DNA of 10,599 nucleotides, from positions 1 through 10,599 of the forward strand of contig VBBG01000184.1 of NCBI GenBank assembly GCA_005882905.1. The letters are read 5' to 3'. Source of the DNA: Candidatus Bathyarchaeota archaeon. Lineage in GTDB: Archaea; Thermoproteota; Bathyarchaeia; 40CM-2-53-6. Below are positions 1-6,680 of this stretch, piece by piece (position 1 is the stretch's first letter; each line of letters begins with the position of its first letter). The notes under the pieces were generated by a model, which had not been told where the DNA came from, ran no database searches, and saw nothing but the letters and a program-made list of their open reading frames with translations. Made by a program: the position numbers and the translations under genes.

Positions 1-532
1 GACGAGTGTACTCGTTTATCACGTCATCTAGGGAGAAGACGATTCTATAGTTTAGAGGCGGTACCGGCCTCTGTGGTAGTCCTCCGACGAATATCCGGAC
101 CCGTGAAATCTGTCCAAGTCTGCGATGAGCATCGCCGACGCACATGTTCGTGAATCCCGGTGCGACACCGCACTGAGGAACCAGAACGATTTCTTTGTCG
201 AGCGCTTTTCGTTGTAGCTTGAACGGGTTCTCTGGCGTGTAAGATATGTCGACCAGGTCCCGGCCAGCTTCGGCCGCTTGAATCATTACCTGAAAGCCAA
301 GTCTGCCTGGAAGAGCTCCACATACTAGATCAGCACTCTGCATCTCTCGCTGGACGATCTTCTTCTGGGAAATGTCAAGGCGCCGAGTCGTGATCTTCTC
401 TAAGCTCTTGAGATTCTTCAGATTCTCGATACTGGCATCCGCAGCGGTAACAGAGTCGACTTCGGATTCCCGAGCCAGATCTCGGGCTATTTCCGAGCCA
501 ACTTTTCCGCAGCCAACAACTAGGACCTTCAA
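1..532 (-). CDS. Saccharopine dehydrogenase / lysine 6-dehydrogenase-like oxidoreductase (C-terminus cut by window edge)
   Basis: Minus-strand frame of 177 codons that runs off the left edge, so the C-terminal half is missing. The N-terminus carries a Rossmann NAD(P)-binding start (KVLVVGCGKVGSEIA, first 16 residues), an acidic residue after the second strand (TAADAS), then SADLVCGALPG, and the family hallmarks VPQCGVAPGFTN, GGLPQRPVPPLNY and FSLDDVINEYTR. These are typical of the saccharopine dehydrogenase-like family, which includes lysine 6-dehydrogenase and lysine epsilon-oxidation enzymes; the exact substrate cannot be fixed from this part. I chose TTG at 530-532 because it gives MKVLVVG directly; there is no ATG, and a stop (575-577) closes the frame 14 codons upstream. 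It follows the geranylgeranyl reductase gene by 78 bases on the same strand, so it may be the last gene of that unit. Confidence 0.85.
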   Translation of the reverse strand, partial: MKVLVVGCGKVGSEIARDLARESEVDSVTAADASIENLKNLKSLEKITTRRLDISQKKIVQREMQSADLVCGALPGRLGFQVMIQAAEAGRDLVDISYTPENPFKLQRKALDKEIVLVPQCGVAPGFTNMCVGDAHRRLGQISRVRIFVGGLPQRPVPPLNYRIVFSLDDVINEYTR

Positions 533-610
533 GTTCTTCTCTAAACGCCGAGAATCGCGGGTCTTCTTAAGCCGTTAACGAATGGGCCGGTCCCAAAGCC
601 AGAGAGGTCG

Positions 611-1837
611 TTAGGAGAAAACTGCCCTGATACTATCGGCGGCCACACGCGGCAAAAGCCCAATGAATTTCTTCTTGCGCAGCATCCTGGAGATGATCTT
701 TCCCTGAAAATCCATGTCAGCAACCTCCTGAATCTCCGGGAGATACTCTCTGACTCCCTCGAAGAGCCTGTTCAGCGTCTCGTCTGATAGTCCAGCGAAG
801 AGTCTGTGCGCGATTCCCATCCTTCTCAAGTCCGACCCAAACTTCTCACGCCACTCTCGATCATATGCCATGAGGAGTCTCCACCGCTCCTCCTGTGGCG
901 CCTTCACGGCGCTGGCGGCTGTTCTTCCTGCCAGTATCCCTGAGTATCCGCCGATTATGATACCGCCGCCAGTGGTCTGCTTGACCTGGCTCGCTGCGTC
1001 TCCAACTACGAGAAAGTTTTCTGACCAGCACTTGTCTATGGGACCCGATACCAGAACCGAACCGGACTTTGTCGCTTCAACAGCAGATTTTGGCCAGAAC
1101 TCTTTGACGAGATCGTCTAGTAGCTTCTTCACGTTGCCCTTGCGGGATGCAAGCCCAACCCTTGCGCTGTGGTCTCCCGTGGGTATGCTCCAGGCGAAGA
1201 AGCCTGGTGCACGATGAGAGCCAAAGAAGAGTTCGACCATATCTCCCTGTTTCTGCATGTCTCCGAGTTCATACTGGAGACCCGGGAGAAGCTGCGACCA
1301 GTCAGGAGTCGAGAGTCCAGCTTGTTCCGGCAGCCGACTGCCTGCCCCGCTCGCGTCAATCATCATGCCTCCCTTGAATGTAGGCCCGTCCTGAACCGAG
1401 ACACCCACTGTCCTGTCGGGGTATCTCTCGAATCTTGAGACCCGCATCTTAGTGTGCAGCTCGACGCCCGCAGCAACGGCGCTCTTCGCCAAGTACTGGT
1501 CGAACCGAGCCCGGTTTATTATCACCGCTACCGGCTGCTTCTTCCGAAGCTCGAGAGGCTCCCCTTTAGGAGGATGGAAGACAGCGCCTTGGATAGTCCG
1601 CTGGGCAAACACCGATTGTGGTTCTACTCCGAGCATTGAGAGCCCGTTAAGGCTCACTACTCCAGAACAATGGCTGGGGACTCCGACTTGGGGATGCTCC
1701 TCGAGAAGGACGACCTTTGCGCCGTTTCTTGCTGCCTCCAGAGCGGCGTGGCTTCCGGCCACTCCTGCTCCAACTACGATGATCCGTTTCTCGTCTGAGG
1801 AGGGTTCCAAGGAGCTGTCAGTAGTCTTCGAACTCAA
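611..1837 (-). CDS. Geranylgeranyl reductase family FAD-dependent oxidoreductase
   Basis: 408 residues. An N-terminal FAD-binding Rossmann motif (VVGAGVAGSHAALEA, about 21-35) ends in Glu46-Glu47 for the ribose. PSHCSG (54-59) is the variable Cys-containing loop of the geranylgeranyl reductase family, ASGAGS (162-167) follows, and the second FAD motif is VVGDAASQVKQTTGGGI (277-292). Members reduce the geranylgeranyl chains of archaeal lipids or isoprenoid precursors at the membrane; some are related flavin dehydrogenases, so lipid saturation is the likely but unproven role. The longest start is TTG at 1835-1837, 20 bases inside the upstream NusA-like gene; a second TTG at 1808-1810 begins just after that gene's stop and gives a shorter N-terminus. 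Neither has a clear Shine-Dalgarno sequence, so translational coupling is likely. Confidence 0.88.
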   Translation of the reverse strand: MSSKTTDSSLEPSSDEKRIIVVGAGVAGSHAALEAARNGAKVVLLEEHPQVGVPSHCSGVVSLNGLSMLGVEPQSVFAQRTIQGAVFHPPKGEPLELRKKQPVAVIINRARFDQYLAKSAVAAGVELHTKMRVSRFERYPDRTVGVSVQDGPTFKGGMMIDASGAGSRLPEQAGLSTPDWSQLLPGLQYELGDMQKQGDMVELFFGSHRAPGFFAWSIPTGDHSARVGLASRKGNVKKLLDDLVKEFWPKSAVEATKSGSVLVSGPIDKCWSENFLVVGDAASQVKQTTGGGIIIGGYSGILAGRTAASAVKAPQEERWRLLMAYDREWREKFGSDLRRMGIAHRLFAGLSDETLNRLFEGVREYLPEIQEVADMDFQGKIISRMLRKKKFIGLLPRVAADSIRAVFS

Positions 1838-2330
1838 TTCTCAGAGTAAGACCCTTGAGTTCCCGGGCGAGCTTCTTAACAACCTCAAAGTCCAGCGGGT
1901 TTCGCCGGGGTCTGCGGCCATTCAGTATGACCTTCGTCTCCCTGCTACCGTCCGGGAGCCAGATCGTGTTGATAGTTAAGATTGAGAATGGCGAGAATAG
2001 ATCTTCCAGGAAACCGCGCTCGTCTCCTCCAAAATTGAGGATCCGGACTCTCTTACCAACCCGGTCGCCCAGCGATTTCGCAAGCTTAGCTCCGGACGAG
2101 AGGAAAGCGTCCATGCCCCTCCTGTCTACCATGAGGGCCATGATGTCTCCAGCTTCAACGGCTTTGTGAAAAGTAACCTGCTGTAGGCTTGGATTCTCCT
2201 TCTCTAGCTCAGTTATCGTCCGGATGACCCTGACGTCCAGGTCTGTGATCTGGCCCTTCTTGAGTTTCTCTTCGCAGCGTGTGCAGAAAATGCCGCTCTT
2301 TACGCAGAAATTGTCAAGGATGGTTTTCAC
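1818..2330 (-). CDS. Archaeal NusA-like KH-domain transcription factor
   Basis: 170 residues. The N-terminus contains three cysteines in a short span (FCVKSGIFCTRCEEKL; Cys9, Cys16, Cys19), as in archaeal NusA-like proteins that carry a zinc-knuckle-like start. The C-terminal half resembles a KH-type RNA-binding fold: EDLFSPFSILTINTIWLPDG, then a lysine/arginine-rich VILNGRRPRRNP, then a final beta strand (TLRIEFEDY). Family knowledge suggests a role in transcription termination/antitermination or RNA binding; this is homology by eye. I chose GTG at 2328-2330 rather than TTG one codon upstream because GGAG (2336-2339 on this strand) sits exactly five bases before the GTG. Its 3' end overlaps the reductase start, suggesting one operon. 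Confidence 0.8.
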   Translation of the reverse strand: MKTILDNFCVKSGIFCTRCEEKLKKGQITDLDVRVIRTITELEKENPSLQQVTFHKAVEAGDIMALMVDRRGMDAFLSSGAKLAKSLGDRVGKRVRILNFGGDERGFLEDLFSPFSILTINTIWLPDGSRETKVILNGRRPRRNPLDFEVVKKLARELKGLTLRIEFEDY

Positions 2331-2434
2331 CAAAGCTCCGTCAGCCCTGGCCGGGTATTGAGCAACGGCCCATTGTCTAGTCGTTCGTTCCGACGTTCTC
2401 TCGAGTTGCTGCAGTTATCCAAACGATTCTGATC

Positions 2435-2453
2435 CTGTCGGACGAACCGACAG
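2435..2453. repeat. Perfect 7-bp inverted repeat (hairpin or operator) with a related partner at 2382-2396
   Basis: CTGTCGG, a five-base spacer ACGAA, then CCGACAG: a perfect stem of seven pairs. About 50 bases away, GTCGTTCGTTCCGAC (2382-2396) closely resembles the reverse complement of the core of this element (GTCGGTTCGTCCGAC). Two related semi-palindromes therefore lie between the candidate promoter and the start of the NusA-like gene. They could be a dimeric repressor's operators or leader hairpins. Confidence 0.5.
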
Positions 2454-2477
2454 CTTGAGAGTGGAGGGTCCGGGCAT

Positions 2478-2487
2478 CATAAATGGG
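2478..2487 (-). promoter_or_regulatory. Candidate TATA box for the NusA-like/reductase operon
   Basis: On the minus strand this reads CATTTATGAT, a TATA-like element. Initiation about 25 bases downstream (near 2455) would give a leader of roughly 125 bases before the GTG at 2330. That leader would contain the inverted repeats at 2382-2396 and 2435-2453. Promoter strength and start are inferred from composition only. Confidence 0.3.
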
Positions 2488-2506
2488 TTACGGTAGATCA
2501 TCTGCT

Positions 2507-2587
2507 TCTCGAAAGTTTCTGTAACTATCCTTGACGTAGTCATTGTCAAATGCACATTTAATGGAGCGTGGACATACTCTTTCGAGA
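2507..2587. repeat. 9-bp inverted repeat bracketing a candidate promoter
   Basis: TCTCGAAAG (2507-2515) and its exact reverse complement CTTTCGAGA (2579-2587) are separated by 63 bases. The second copy falls about where transcription from the TATA-like TTTAAT at 2557-2562 would begin. It may be coincidental, but a nine-base match on both sides of a promoter deserves recording. Confidence 0.35.
2557..2562 (+). promoter_or_regulatory. Candidate TATA element upstream of the small membrane ORF
   Basis: TTTAAT in an otherwise mixed-composition stretch, about 47 bases before the ATG at 2604. Initiation about 25 bases downstream would leave a short leader that includes the AGGA ribosome-binding site at 2595-2598. 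Weak consensus; inferred. Confidence 0.3.
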
Positions 2588-2603
2588 GTTTGGCAGGAAG
2601 AAC

Positions 2604-2702
2604 ATGAGACGGTGGGCAAGGGTCATGACAACGGCTCTCCTGCTCTGTGCCTGGGTCATTGGGGGTGCTGTAGTCTGTGTCAGTAGTCTTCTTCGGACCT
2701 AG
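2604..2702 (+). CDS. Candidate small single-pass membrane protein (32 aa)
   Basis: ATG preceded by AGGA (2595-2598) at five-base spacing. The peptide begins with positively charged residues (MRRWAR), followed by a hydrophobic stretch of about 20 residues (TTALLLCAWVIGGAVVCVSS) and a short RT tail before TAG. That is the layout of a single transmembrane helix with an N-in, positive-inside start. The same frame continues after the amber codon to a TGA at 2844-2846 with no other stop, encoding hydrophobic stretches (FWLFPILVPVGSS and VWLELFLAFGSIVGYTIVV). This could therefore be a broken two- or three-helix protein. I do not recognise it. Chance is a real alternative, since the region is pyrimidine-rich on this strand and so biased towards hydrophobic codons. 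Confidence 0.3.
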   Translation: MRRWARVMTTALLLCAWVIGGAVVCVSSLLRT

Positions 2703-2961
2703 TTTTGGCTGTTCCCAATCCTAGTTCCTGTTGGCTCATCTTACAAATGCAACACGTCCCCTTGGGTCTGGCTTGAGCTGTTTCTTGCGTTCGGGTCCAT
2801 TGTTGGGTACACGATTGTTGTCCCCTCCTCACATTCTCTAGGATGATCAACTGGGCATCGTCAACCAAAATCGGCGATACTAGCCACTCGAAAAGTGACT
2901 GAAGCCTGGGATAATAGCCAAATACTCTGACGTCTTTGGCACTGAAGACTCGGAGAAATTC
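2703..2961. other. Region between the small ORF and sucC: amber-separated continuation and sucC leader
   Basis: The plus-strand frame of the small ORF stays open to 2846. From 2847 to 2961 I see no gene. An A/T-rich stretch at 2911-2925 (ATAATAGCCAAATAC) could hold the sucC promoter, but the TATA match is poor. GGAG at 2952-2955, six bases before the ATG at 2962, is a convincing ribosome-binding site for sucC. Confidence 0.4.
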
Positions 2962-4101
2962 ATGAAATTATTCGAATACGAATCAAAGTCTCTCGCCCAA
3001 AACCTTGGAATTAATACTCCCAGAGGGGGACTCGCGTCGACTCCTGACGAGGCGCGCGATATTCACAAGAGAATTGGTGGAGAGGTGGTCGTCAAGGCTC
3101 AGGTTCTAGTTGCCGGGAGGGGAAAGGCGGGGGGTATCAAGTTTGGAAGCAAGCCCGACGAGACACGAGACCGCGCTAGTGAGATTCTCAGTATGACGAT
3201 CAAAGGCGAGAAGGTGAAGAAGGTCCTTGTCGAGCAGAAGCTGGCAATCAAGAAAGAACTCTTCGGTAGTATTGTCCTAGACCGAGTCAACAAGTGTCAG
3301 ACGATACTAGCCTCCGATCATGGTGGAATAGACATCGAGGAGGTTGCGAGCAAGAGTCCCGAGAAGATTCTTCGTCACAGGCTCGACCCGGTGTTTGGGA
3401 TGAGAGGATTCGACGCGAGGCAGGTCGCTCTGAAGCTTGGATATGGGGGACAGAGATTGAACGCATTGACGGACCTGCTCGCAAACCTCTATCGTCTATC
3501 TGTGATCTATGATGCGGAGCTTGTCGAGAGTAATCCTCTCGTCGAGACAAGTGATAGCAAGTTCGTCGCCGCAGACCTGCGAGTGATAGTTGACGACAAC
3601 AGCCTCTTCCGCCATCCCGAGTTTCAAGAACGCTCCAAAGAGGCGAGCGCAGAAGTCACCCCTCTAGAAGCAAAAGCTCGCGAGAACGGCCTAGCCTTCG
3701 TCGAACTCGATGGAGACATTGGAATCATGGGGAATGGAGCAGGGCTCGTCATGGCAACACTCGACATGGTAAACCACTACGGTGGCAAGCCCGCGAACTT
3801 CTGCGACGTGGGGGGCGGTGCAGATGCCGAACATGTCGCCACAGCTCTACAGATTATCCAGGGGGATCAGAAGGTTCACAAGATATTCATCAACATTCTA
3901 GCAGGAATTACCAGATGCGACGAGGTTGCAAAAGGGATAGTTGAGGTAAAGAAGGTCGTCGGGCTGAAGAAGCCGCTCGTCGTCAGAATGCAAGGCACAA
4001 ACTTCGATGAGGGTAAGAGGATCCTCGACTCTGCGGGCATCACAACTCTCGAGAAGATGGACGAGGCCGCCCAACTGGTAACGTCCGCTAAGGTCGCATA
4101 A
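2962..4101 (+). CDS. sucC: Succinate-CoA ligase (ADP-forming), beta subunit
   Basis: 379 residues, close to the usual length (about 388 in E. coli). The beta subunit has an ATP-grasp domain and a C-terminal flavodoxin-like ligase domain; with SucD it converts succinyl-CoA, ADP and phosphate to succinate, CoA and ATP in the citric acid cycle. Visible signatures: MKLFEYESKSL start, VVKAQVLVAGRGKAGGIK (43-60), the metal-site segment VESNPLV with Glu189 and Asn191, Asp205 in AADLR, DDNSLFR (211-217), the glycine-rich GNGAGLVMATLD (257-268), and VRMQGTN (341-347). The usual EINPL reads ESNPL and DAKV reads DLRV, but the metal-binding Glu, Asn and Asp are kept. ATG has GGAG six bases upstream. sucD starts three bases after the stop, so they form one operon. 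A related acyl-CoA ligase specificity is possible. Confidence 0.93.
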   Translation: MKLFEYESKSLAQNLGINTPRGGLASTPDEARDIHKRIGGEVVVKAQVLVAGRGKAGGIKFGSKPDETRDRASEILSMTIKGEKVKKVLVEQKLAIKKELFGSIVLDRVNKCQTILASDHGGIDIEEVASKSPEKILRHRLDPVFGMRGFDARQVALKLGYGGQRLNALTDLLANLYRLSVIYDAELVESNPLVETSDSKFVAADLRVIVDDNSLFRHPEFQERSKEASAEVTPLEAKARENGLAFVELDGDIGIMGNGAGLVMATLDMVNHYGGKPANFCDVGGGADAEHVATALQIIQGDQKVHKIFINILAGITRCDEVAKGIVEVKKVVGLKKPLVVRMQGTNFDEGKRILDSAGITTLEKMDEAAQLVTSAKVA

Positions 4102-4104
4102 ATA

Positions 4105-4992
4105 ATGACACTTCTCGTCGGCAAACAGACCCGGGCGATTGTACAGGGCATAACAGGCAACCAGGGCTCGTTTCACACCAGACTCATGCGCGAATACGGG
4201 ACACAGATCGTCGCGGGCGTCACGCCAGGAAAAGGAGGAACCAGCACTCAAGGGGTCTCCGTTTACGATACAGTGGCCGCTGCACTTGAGAGGACAGATG
4301 CCAACGCATCGATCATTTTTGTTCCTGCTCCCTTTGCAAAGGAGGCAGGGATGGAGGCGATTGATGCAGGTCTCAATCCGGTTGTCATCATTACTGAGAT
4401 GATCCCTGCCAGAGACAGTATGGTTCTGATGGCCTACGCGAAGGAGCATGGAGCAACAATTATCGGACCTAATACTCCAGGAGTCATCACGCCTGGAGAG
4501 GCGAAGCTCGGCATAATGCCGGGCGACGTGTTCAGTCCGGGAGGAGTTGGAGTTGCCTCTAGAAGCGGCACCCTCACCTATGAGATTGCCTCGTACCTTA
4601 CCCGCGCTGGCATCGGCCAGTCGACATGTCTGGGAATCGGAGGCGACCCTATAACAGGGCTGAACTTTGTCGACGTTCTCAAAATGTTCAGAGACGACAA
4701 ATCCACCGACGCGGTAGTCTTGATCGGAGAGATAGGAGGCTCGGCGGAAGAAGACGCTGCAGACTTCATCGAGGACACAAAGTACGCGAAACCAGTGGCC
4801 GCCTACGTCGCCGGTCGAGCCGCACCCCCGGGAAAGCGAATGGGCCACGCGGGAGCAATCATTACTGGGACCGAAGGCACGGCAGACGCGAAGATGAAGA
4901 GGTTCAGAGAAGTGGGGGTCCGGGTCGCCGAAGTACCTTCTGAGCTGCCTAGATTATTGCAGCAACAAAAGGCGGCGACTATTCAGCAATAG
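4105..4992 (+). CDS. sucD: Succinate-CoA ligase (ADP-forming), alpha subunit
   Basis: 295 residues, normal for the family. The alpha subunit binds CoA and is transiently phosphorylated on histidine. Visible: the CoA-binding loop VQGITGNQGSFHT (13-25), GVTPGKGG (38-45), GPNTPGVITP (121-130), SRSGTLTYE (152-160), GIGGDPITG (177-185), GEIGGSAEED (208-217) with the Glu that stabilises the phosphohistidine, and the active-site histidine His248 in GHAGAIITGTEGTA. All catalytic features are present. The start follows the sucC stop by three bases with only a weak AAGGT upstream, consistent with coupled translation. The gene ends in TAG and converges on the L40e gene, whose stop lies ten bases away on the other strand. 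Confidence 0.95.
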   Translation: MTLLVGKQTRAIVQGITGNQGSFHTRLMREYGTQIVAGVTPGKGGTSTQGVSVYDTVAAALERTDANASIIFVPAPFAKEAGMEAIDAGLNPVVIITEMIPARDSMVLMAYAKEHGATIIGPNTPGVITPGEAKLGIMPGDVFSPGGVGVASRSGTLTYEIASYLTRAGIGQSTCLGIGGDPITGLNFVDVLKMFRDDKSTDAVVLIGEIGGSAEEDAADFIEDTKYAKPVAAYVAGRAAPPGKRMGHAGAIITGTEGTADAKMKRFREVGVRVAEVPSELPRLLQQQKAATIQQ

Positions 4993-5001
4993 GCAGCGTT
5001 G

Positions 5002-5148
5002 CTACTTAGCACCGAGTTCTCGTTTTTTCCATCGAAGGTTATCTCCCCGACAGCGACGGCACCGGTAAGCGTTGGGAGAGTTTCGAGACCCACAAGTTCG
5101 GCAGATCTTGAAGAAGAGCCTATGCCGTTGTGCTAATTGTTTGTTCAT
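5002..5148 (-). CDS. rpl40e: 50S ribosomal protein L40e (small zinc-ribbon protein)
   Basis: 48 residues, easily missed because of its size. The protein is strongly basic with a four-cysteine zinc ribbon: CRTCGSRNSPNAYRCRRC (Cys16, Cys19, Cys30, Cys33), followed by the family ending DNLRWKKRELGAK, which matches the archaeal L40e pattern of CRKC...RNP..A..CRKC..KNLRPKKKE. L40e is a component of the large ribosomal subunit. ATG at 5146-5148 lies about 55 bases downstream of a clear TATA element (5198-5209). Stop is TAG. It is transcribed away from ksgA's 3' end and towards sucD. The run of six A's on the coding strand (5023-5028) encodes two lysines. Residues between the cysteines differ from typical members, but spacing and tail are right. 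Confidence 0.85.
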   Translation of the reverse strand: MNKQLAQRHRLFFKICRTCGSRNSPNAYRCRRCRGDNLRWKKRELGAK

Positions 5149-5175
5149 GACGTCTGTTATGGGCATAGGAGCTAC

Positions 5176-5189
5176 CTATCGACCGATAG
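5176..5189. repeat. Inverted repeat at the expected L40e transcription start
   Basis: CTATCG, two bases, CGATAG: a perfect six-pair inverted repeat. It sits 20-30 bases downstream of the TATA element on the minus strand, where L40e transcription should begin, so it could be an operator or a 5'-end hairpin. Confidence 0.4.
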
Positions 5190-5197
5190 TTCCCGGT

Positions 5198-5209
5198 ATC
5201 ATATATGAT
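5198..5209 (-). promoter_or_regulatory. Palindromic TATA box of the L40e gene
   Basis: ATCATATATGAT is a perfect 12-base palindrome with an A/T core (ATATAT), in the 66-base gap between ksgA's stop and the L40e start. Initiation 25 bases downstream would fall near 5177, leaving about 28 bases of leader. This gives L40e its own promoter separate from the ksgA cluster. Confidence 0.6.
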
Positions 5210-5214
5210 TGCTG

Positions 5215-6051
5215 TTAACGCTGCTCTTTCAGACTGCCAGAGACTATGGCGTTCGACACGACTCTCCATGTCTGGAGACTGAGGTTCTCGAGCTGTTCGA
5301 TGGAGAGCTGGTATACTCGGGCGTCGGGAATAGAGATCCTGCTGACCAGCTCTCTCCCTAGCTCGCGTCCGTATTTCAGCGATAAGAAATGAGTTAGCGC
5401 TCCCTTCGACAGTCTTCTTCGCTGAGTGAAGATTCCCCTCACCAATTCCTCGAACAATGGCTCATCTATCTCTGTCAGTCCATGCTTCGGCGTGAACCTC
5501 AGAAGCGTCGAATCGACCTTCGGTCTAGGATTGAACGCGATCCTCGAAATATCTCGTATCCTCTCCATGTTGAGCTTTCTCCCTGCCATGACTGTCAGTC
5601 TGCCATAGTCTCGGGTCCCCGGCTCTGCGAGGAGCCTCTCGCCAAACTCTTTCTGGAACACTACAGCCGCAACATCGAACTTCCTACTCGCGAGAAAGAG
5701 TGTCAGCTTGGAGGAAATGTAGTATGGCGGAGTGCTCACAAGTTTGTTGAAAGCAGGGATGGATTGGCCTATCTTCAAAATGTCCCCCTCTAGAACTGTC
5801 ACGTTCGATTCGTTTCTGAAAGCCTCTCGAAGCTCACTGGCGAGACCCGGGTCTTTCTCGATCGCGATCAGTCGTCCAGCCTTCTTCTGTAAGAGCCTGG
5901 TCAGCGTTCCGTGCCCTGGTCCGGGTTCTAGAACAGTATCGCTTGGGCCGGGAGACACGCTTGAGACTATTTCTTCTGCTATGCCTGGATCTGTTAGAAA
6001 ATTCTGGCCTAGTCGTTTTGAGGGCCGGTGTCTTCCTCTATGAAGAGCCAC
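5215..6051 (-). CDS. ksgA: Ribosomal RNA small subunit dimethyladenosine transferase KsgA (Dim1)
   Basis: 278 residues, normal archaeal length. It dimethylates two adjacent adenines near the 3' end of 16S rRNA using S-adenosylmethionine, a late step of small-subunit assembly. Motifs: RLGQNFLTD (13-21), SAM-binding motif I LEPGPGHGTLT (41-51), acidic Glu65 for the ribose, EGDIL (88-92), motif IV STPPYY (106-111), FQKEF, DYGRLTVM, and FNPRPKVDSTLLRF. The catalytic motif IV is normally N-L/I-P-Y; here the Asn position reads Thr107, which is unusual. Start GTG at 6049-6051, four bases after the DUF655 stop, with no strong Shine-Dalgarno sequence, so coupled translation from DUF655 is likely. rpl21e-rpoF-DUF655-ksgA is a conserved archaeal gene order. 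Confidence 0.94.
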   Translation of the reverse strand: MALHRGRHRPSKRLGQNFLTDPGIAEEIVSSVSPGPSDTVLEPGPGHGTLTRLLQKKAGRLIAIEKDPGLASELREAFRNESNVTVLEGDILKIGQSIPAFNKLVSTPPYYISSKLTLFLASRKFDVAAVVFQKEFGERLLAEPGTRDYGRLTVMAGRKLNMERIRDISRIAFNPRPKVDSTLLRFTPKHGLTEIDEPLFEELVRGIFTQRRRLSKGALTHFLSLKYGRELGRELVSRISIPDARVYQLSIEQLENLSLQTWRVVSNAIVSGSLKEQR

Positions 6052-6055
6052 AATA

Positions 6056-6559
6056 CTATACTGTCCTGGTGAAGAGGCGATACTTGGATTCGGTGCTCAG
6101 CTCTTCGAAGATCCGCTTTGCAACCATCTTCTGAACGTCTGTCAGACCTGTCTTCTCCTCGATGTCCTTGTAGCTAGTGAAGGGTTTTCTCTCTCGTGTA
6201 TTGACTATCGTCCACATCGACTTTTTCCCAATCCCGGGAAGCAGCTCGAGTGAGTGCATTCGCGGGGTCACGGGTTGTGAGTTGTTGAAGAAGTCGACGA
6301 ACCGTTTCTCCTGTTTCTTGACGAGCTCGTTGATCAGCGGACCAACTTCCGCCTTTGCGTTTGCGGTTACGACCGTTGCGCCTACCTTCAGCTCGGCTTC
6401 AAGGAGGGTAAAGTGTTGTTCGCCCATGATCTGGACTGTGGGGACGACAAGGTGTCGAGACCTGTCCGATGATCTCCCGTAGGGAAGATAGTCTAGAACA
6501 TAGGCGTGCTCCTCGTAGACATGCCTCCTCTGTATGTACTCGTCTTCGTGTATTGCCAA
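6056..6559 (-). CDS. DUF655 family nucleic-acid-binding protein with helix-hairpin-helix; apparent internal deletion
   Basis: 167 residues. DUF655 proteins are archaeal, sit beside ksgA and rpoF, and combine an OB-like N-terminal part with a helix-hairpin-helix; the function is unassigned. Visible: HAYVLDYLPYGR (18-29), VQIMGEQHFTLLEAELKVG (42-60), KRFVDFFNNSQPVTPRMHSLE (about 85-105), the hairpin motif LELLPGIGKKSMW (104-116), and KPFTSYKDIEEK. Between LKVGATV and VTANAKAEVG I expect a GERVYIG...RD+V...+RI.Y+DL block of about 25-30 residues; it is absent, although both flanks fit the family. The frame is kept. The start is TTG at 6557-6559; a stop nine codons upstream leaves no other usual start before Met45. 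A shortened natural variant cannot be excluded. Confidence 0.85.
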   Translation of the reverse strand: MAIHEDEYIQRRHVYEEHAYVLDYLPYGRSSDRSRHLVVPTVQIMGEQHFTLLEAELKVGATVVTANAKAEVGPLINELVKKQEKRFVDFFNNSQPVTPRMHSLELLPGIGKKSMWTIVNTRERKPFTSYKDIEEKTGLTDVQKMVAKRIFEELSTESKYRLFTRTV

Positions 6560-6680
6560 GACTGGCTCTGCTCCTGCTCTCTGTTAGAAGATGCCGCGAA
6601 CTGGTCTCTCTCTTGCTTGACAAAGGCGTCTAGGTGAGCGGAGGGCCAACTCTAGTCGTTCAAAACTGCATCGTCTTGGC

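Noticed and set aside
573..580. CGTTAACG palindrome between the reductase and saccharopine dehydrogenase-like genes
   Set aside because: Eight-base palindromes occur by chance; no partner copy or promoter spacing supports a role.
2700..2702. TAG as pyrrolysine in the small membrane ORF
   Set aside because: sucD, L40e, RNase Z, DUF54 and UPF0200 all end in TAG, so it acts as a normal stop here; without pyl genes in view, readthrough is only speculation.
2680..2868. 62-codon minus-strand frame opposite the small membrane ORF
   Set aside because: Low-complexity polar protein with no family features and no good ribosome-binding site; the plus strand has the better coding signals.
3898..4848. 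Long open frame (316 codons) on the minus strand across sucC-sucD
   Set aside because: It is antisense to an unmistakable sucD; composition-driven shadow with no recognisable domain.
5023..5028. Run of six T's after sucD as an archaeal transcription terminator
   Set aside because: It lies inside the L40e gene, where it encodes two lysines on the other strand; it may still help end sucD transcripts but coding explains it.
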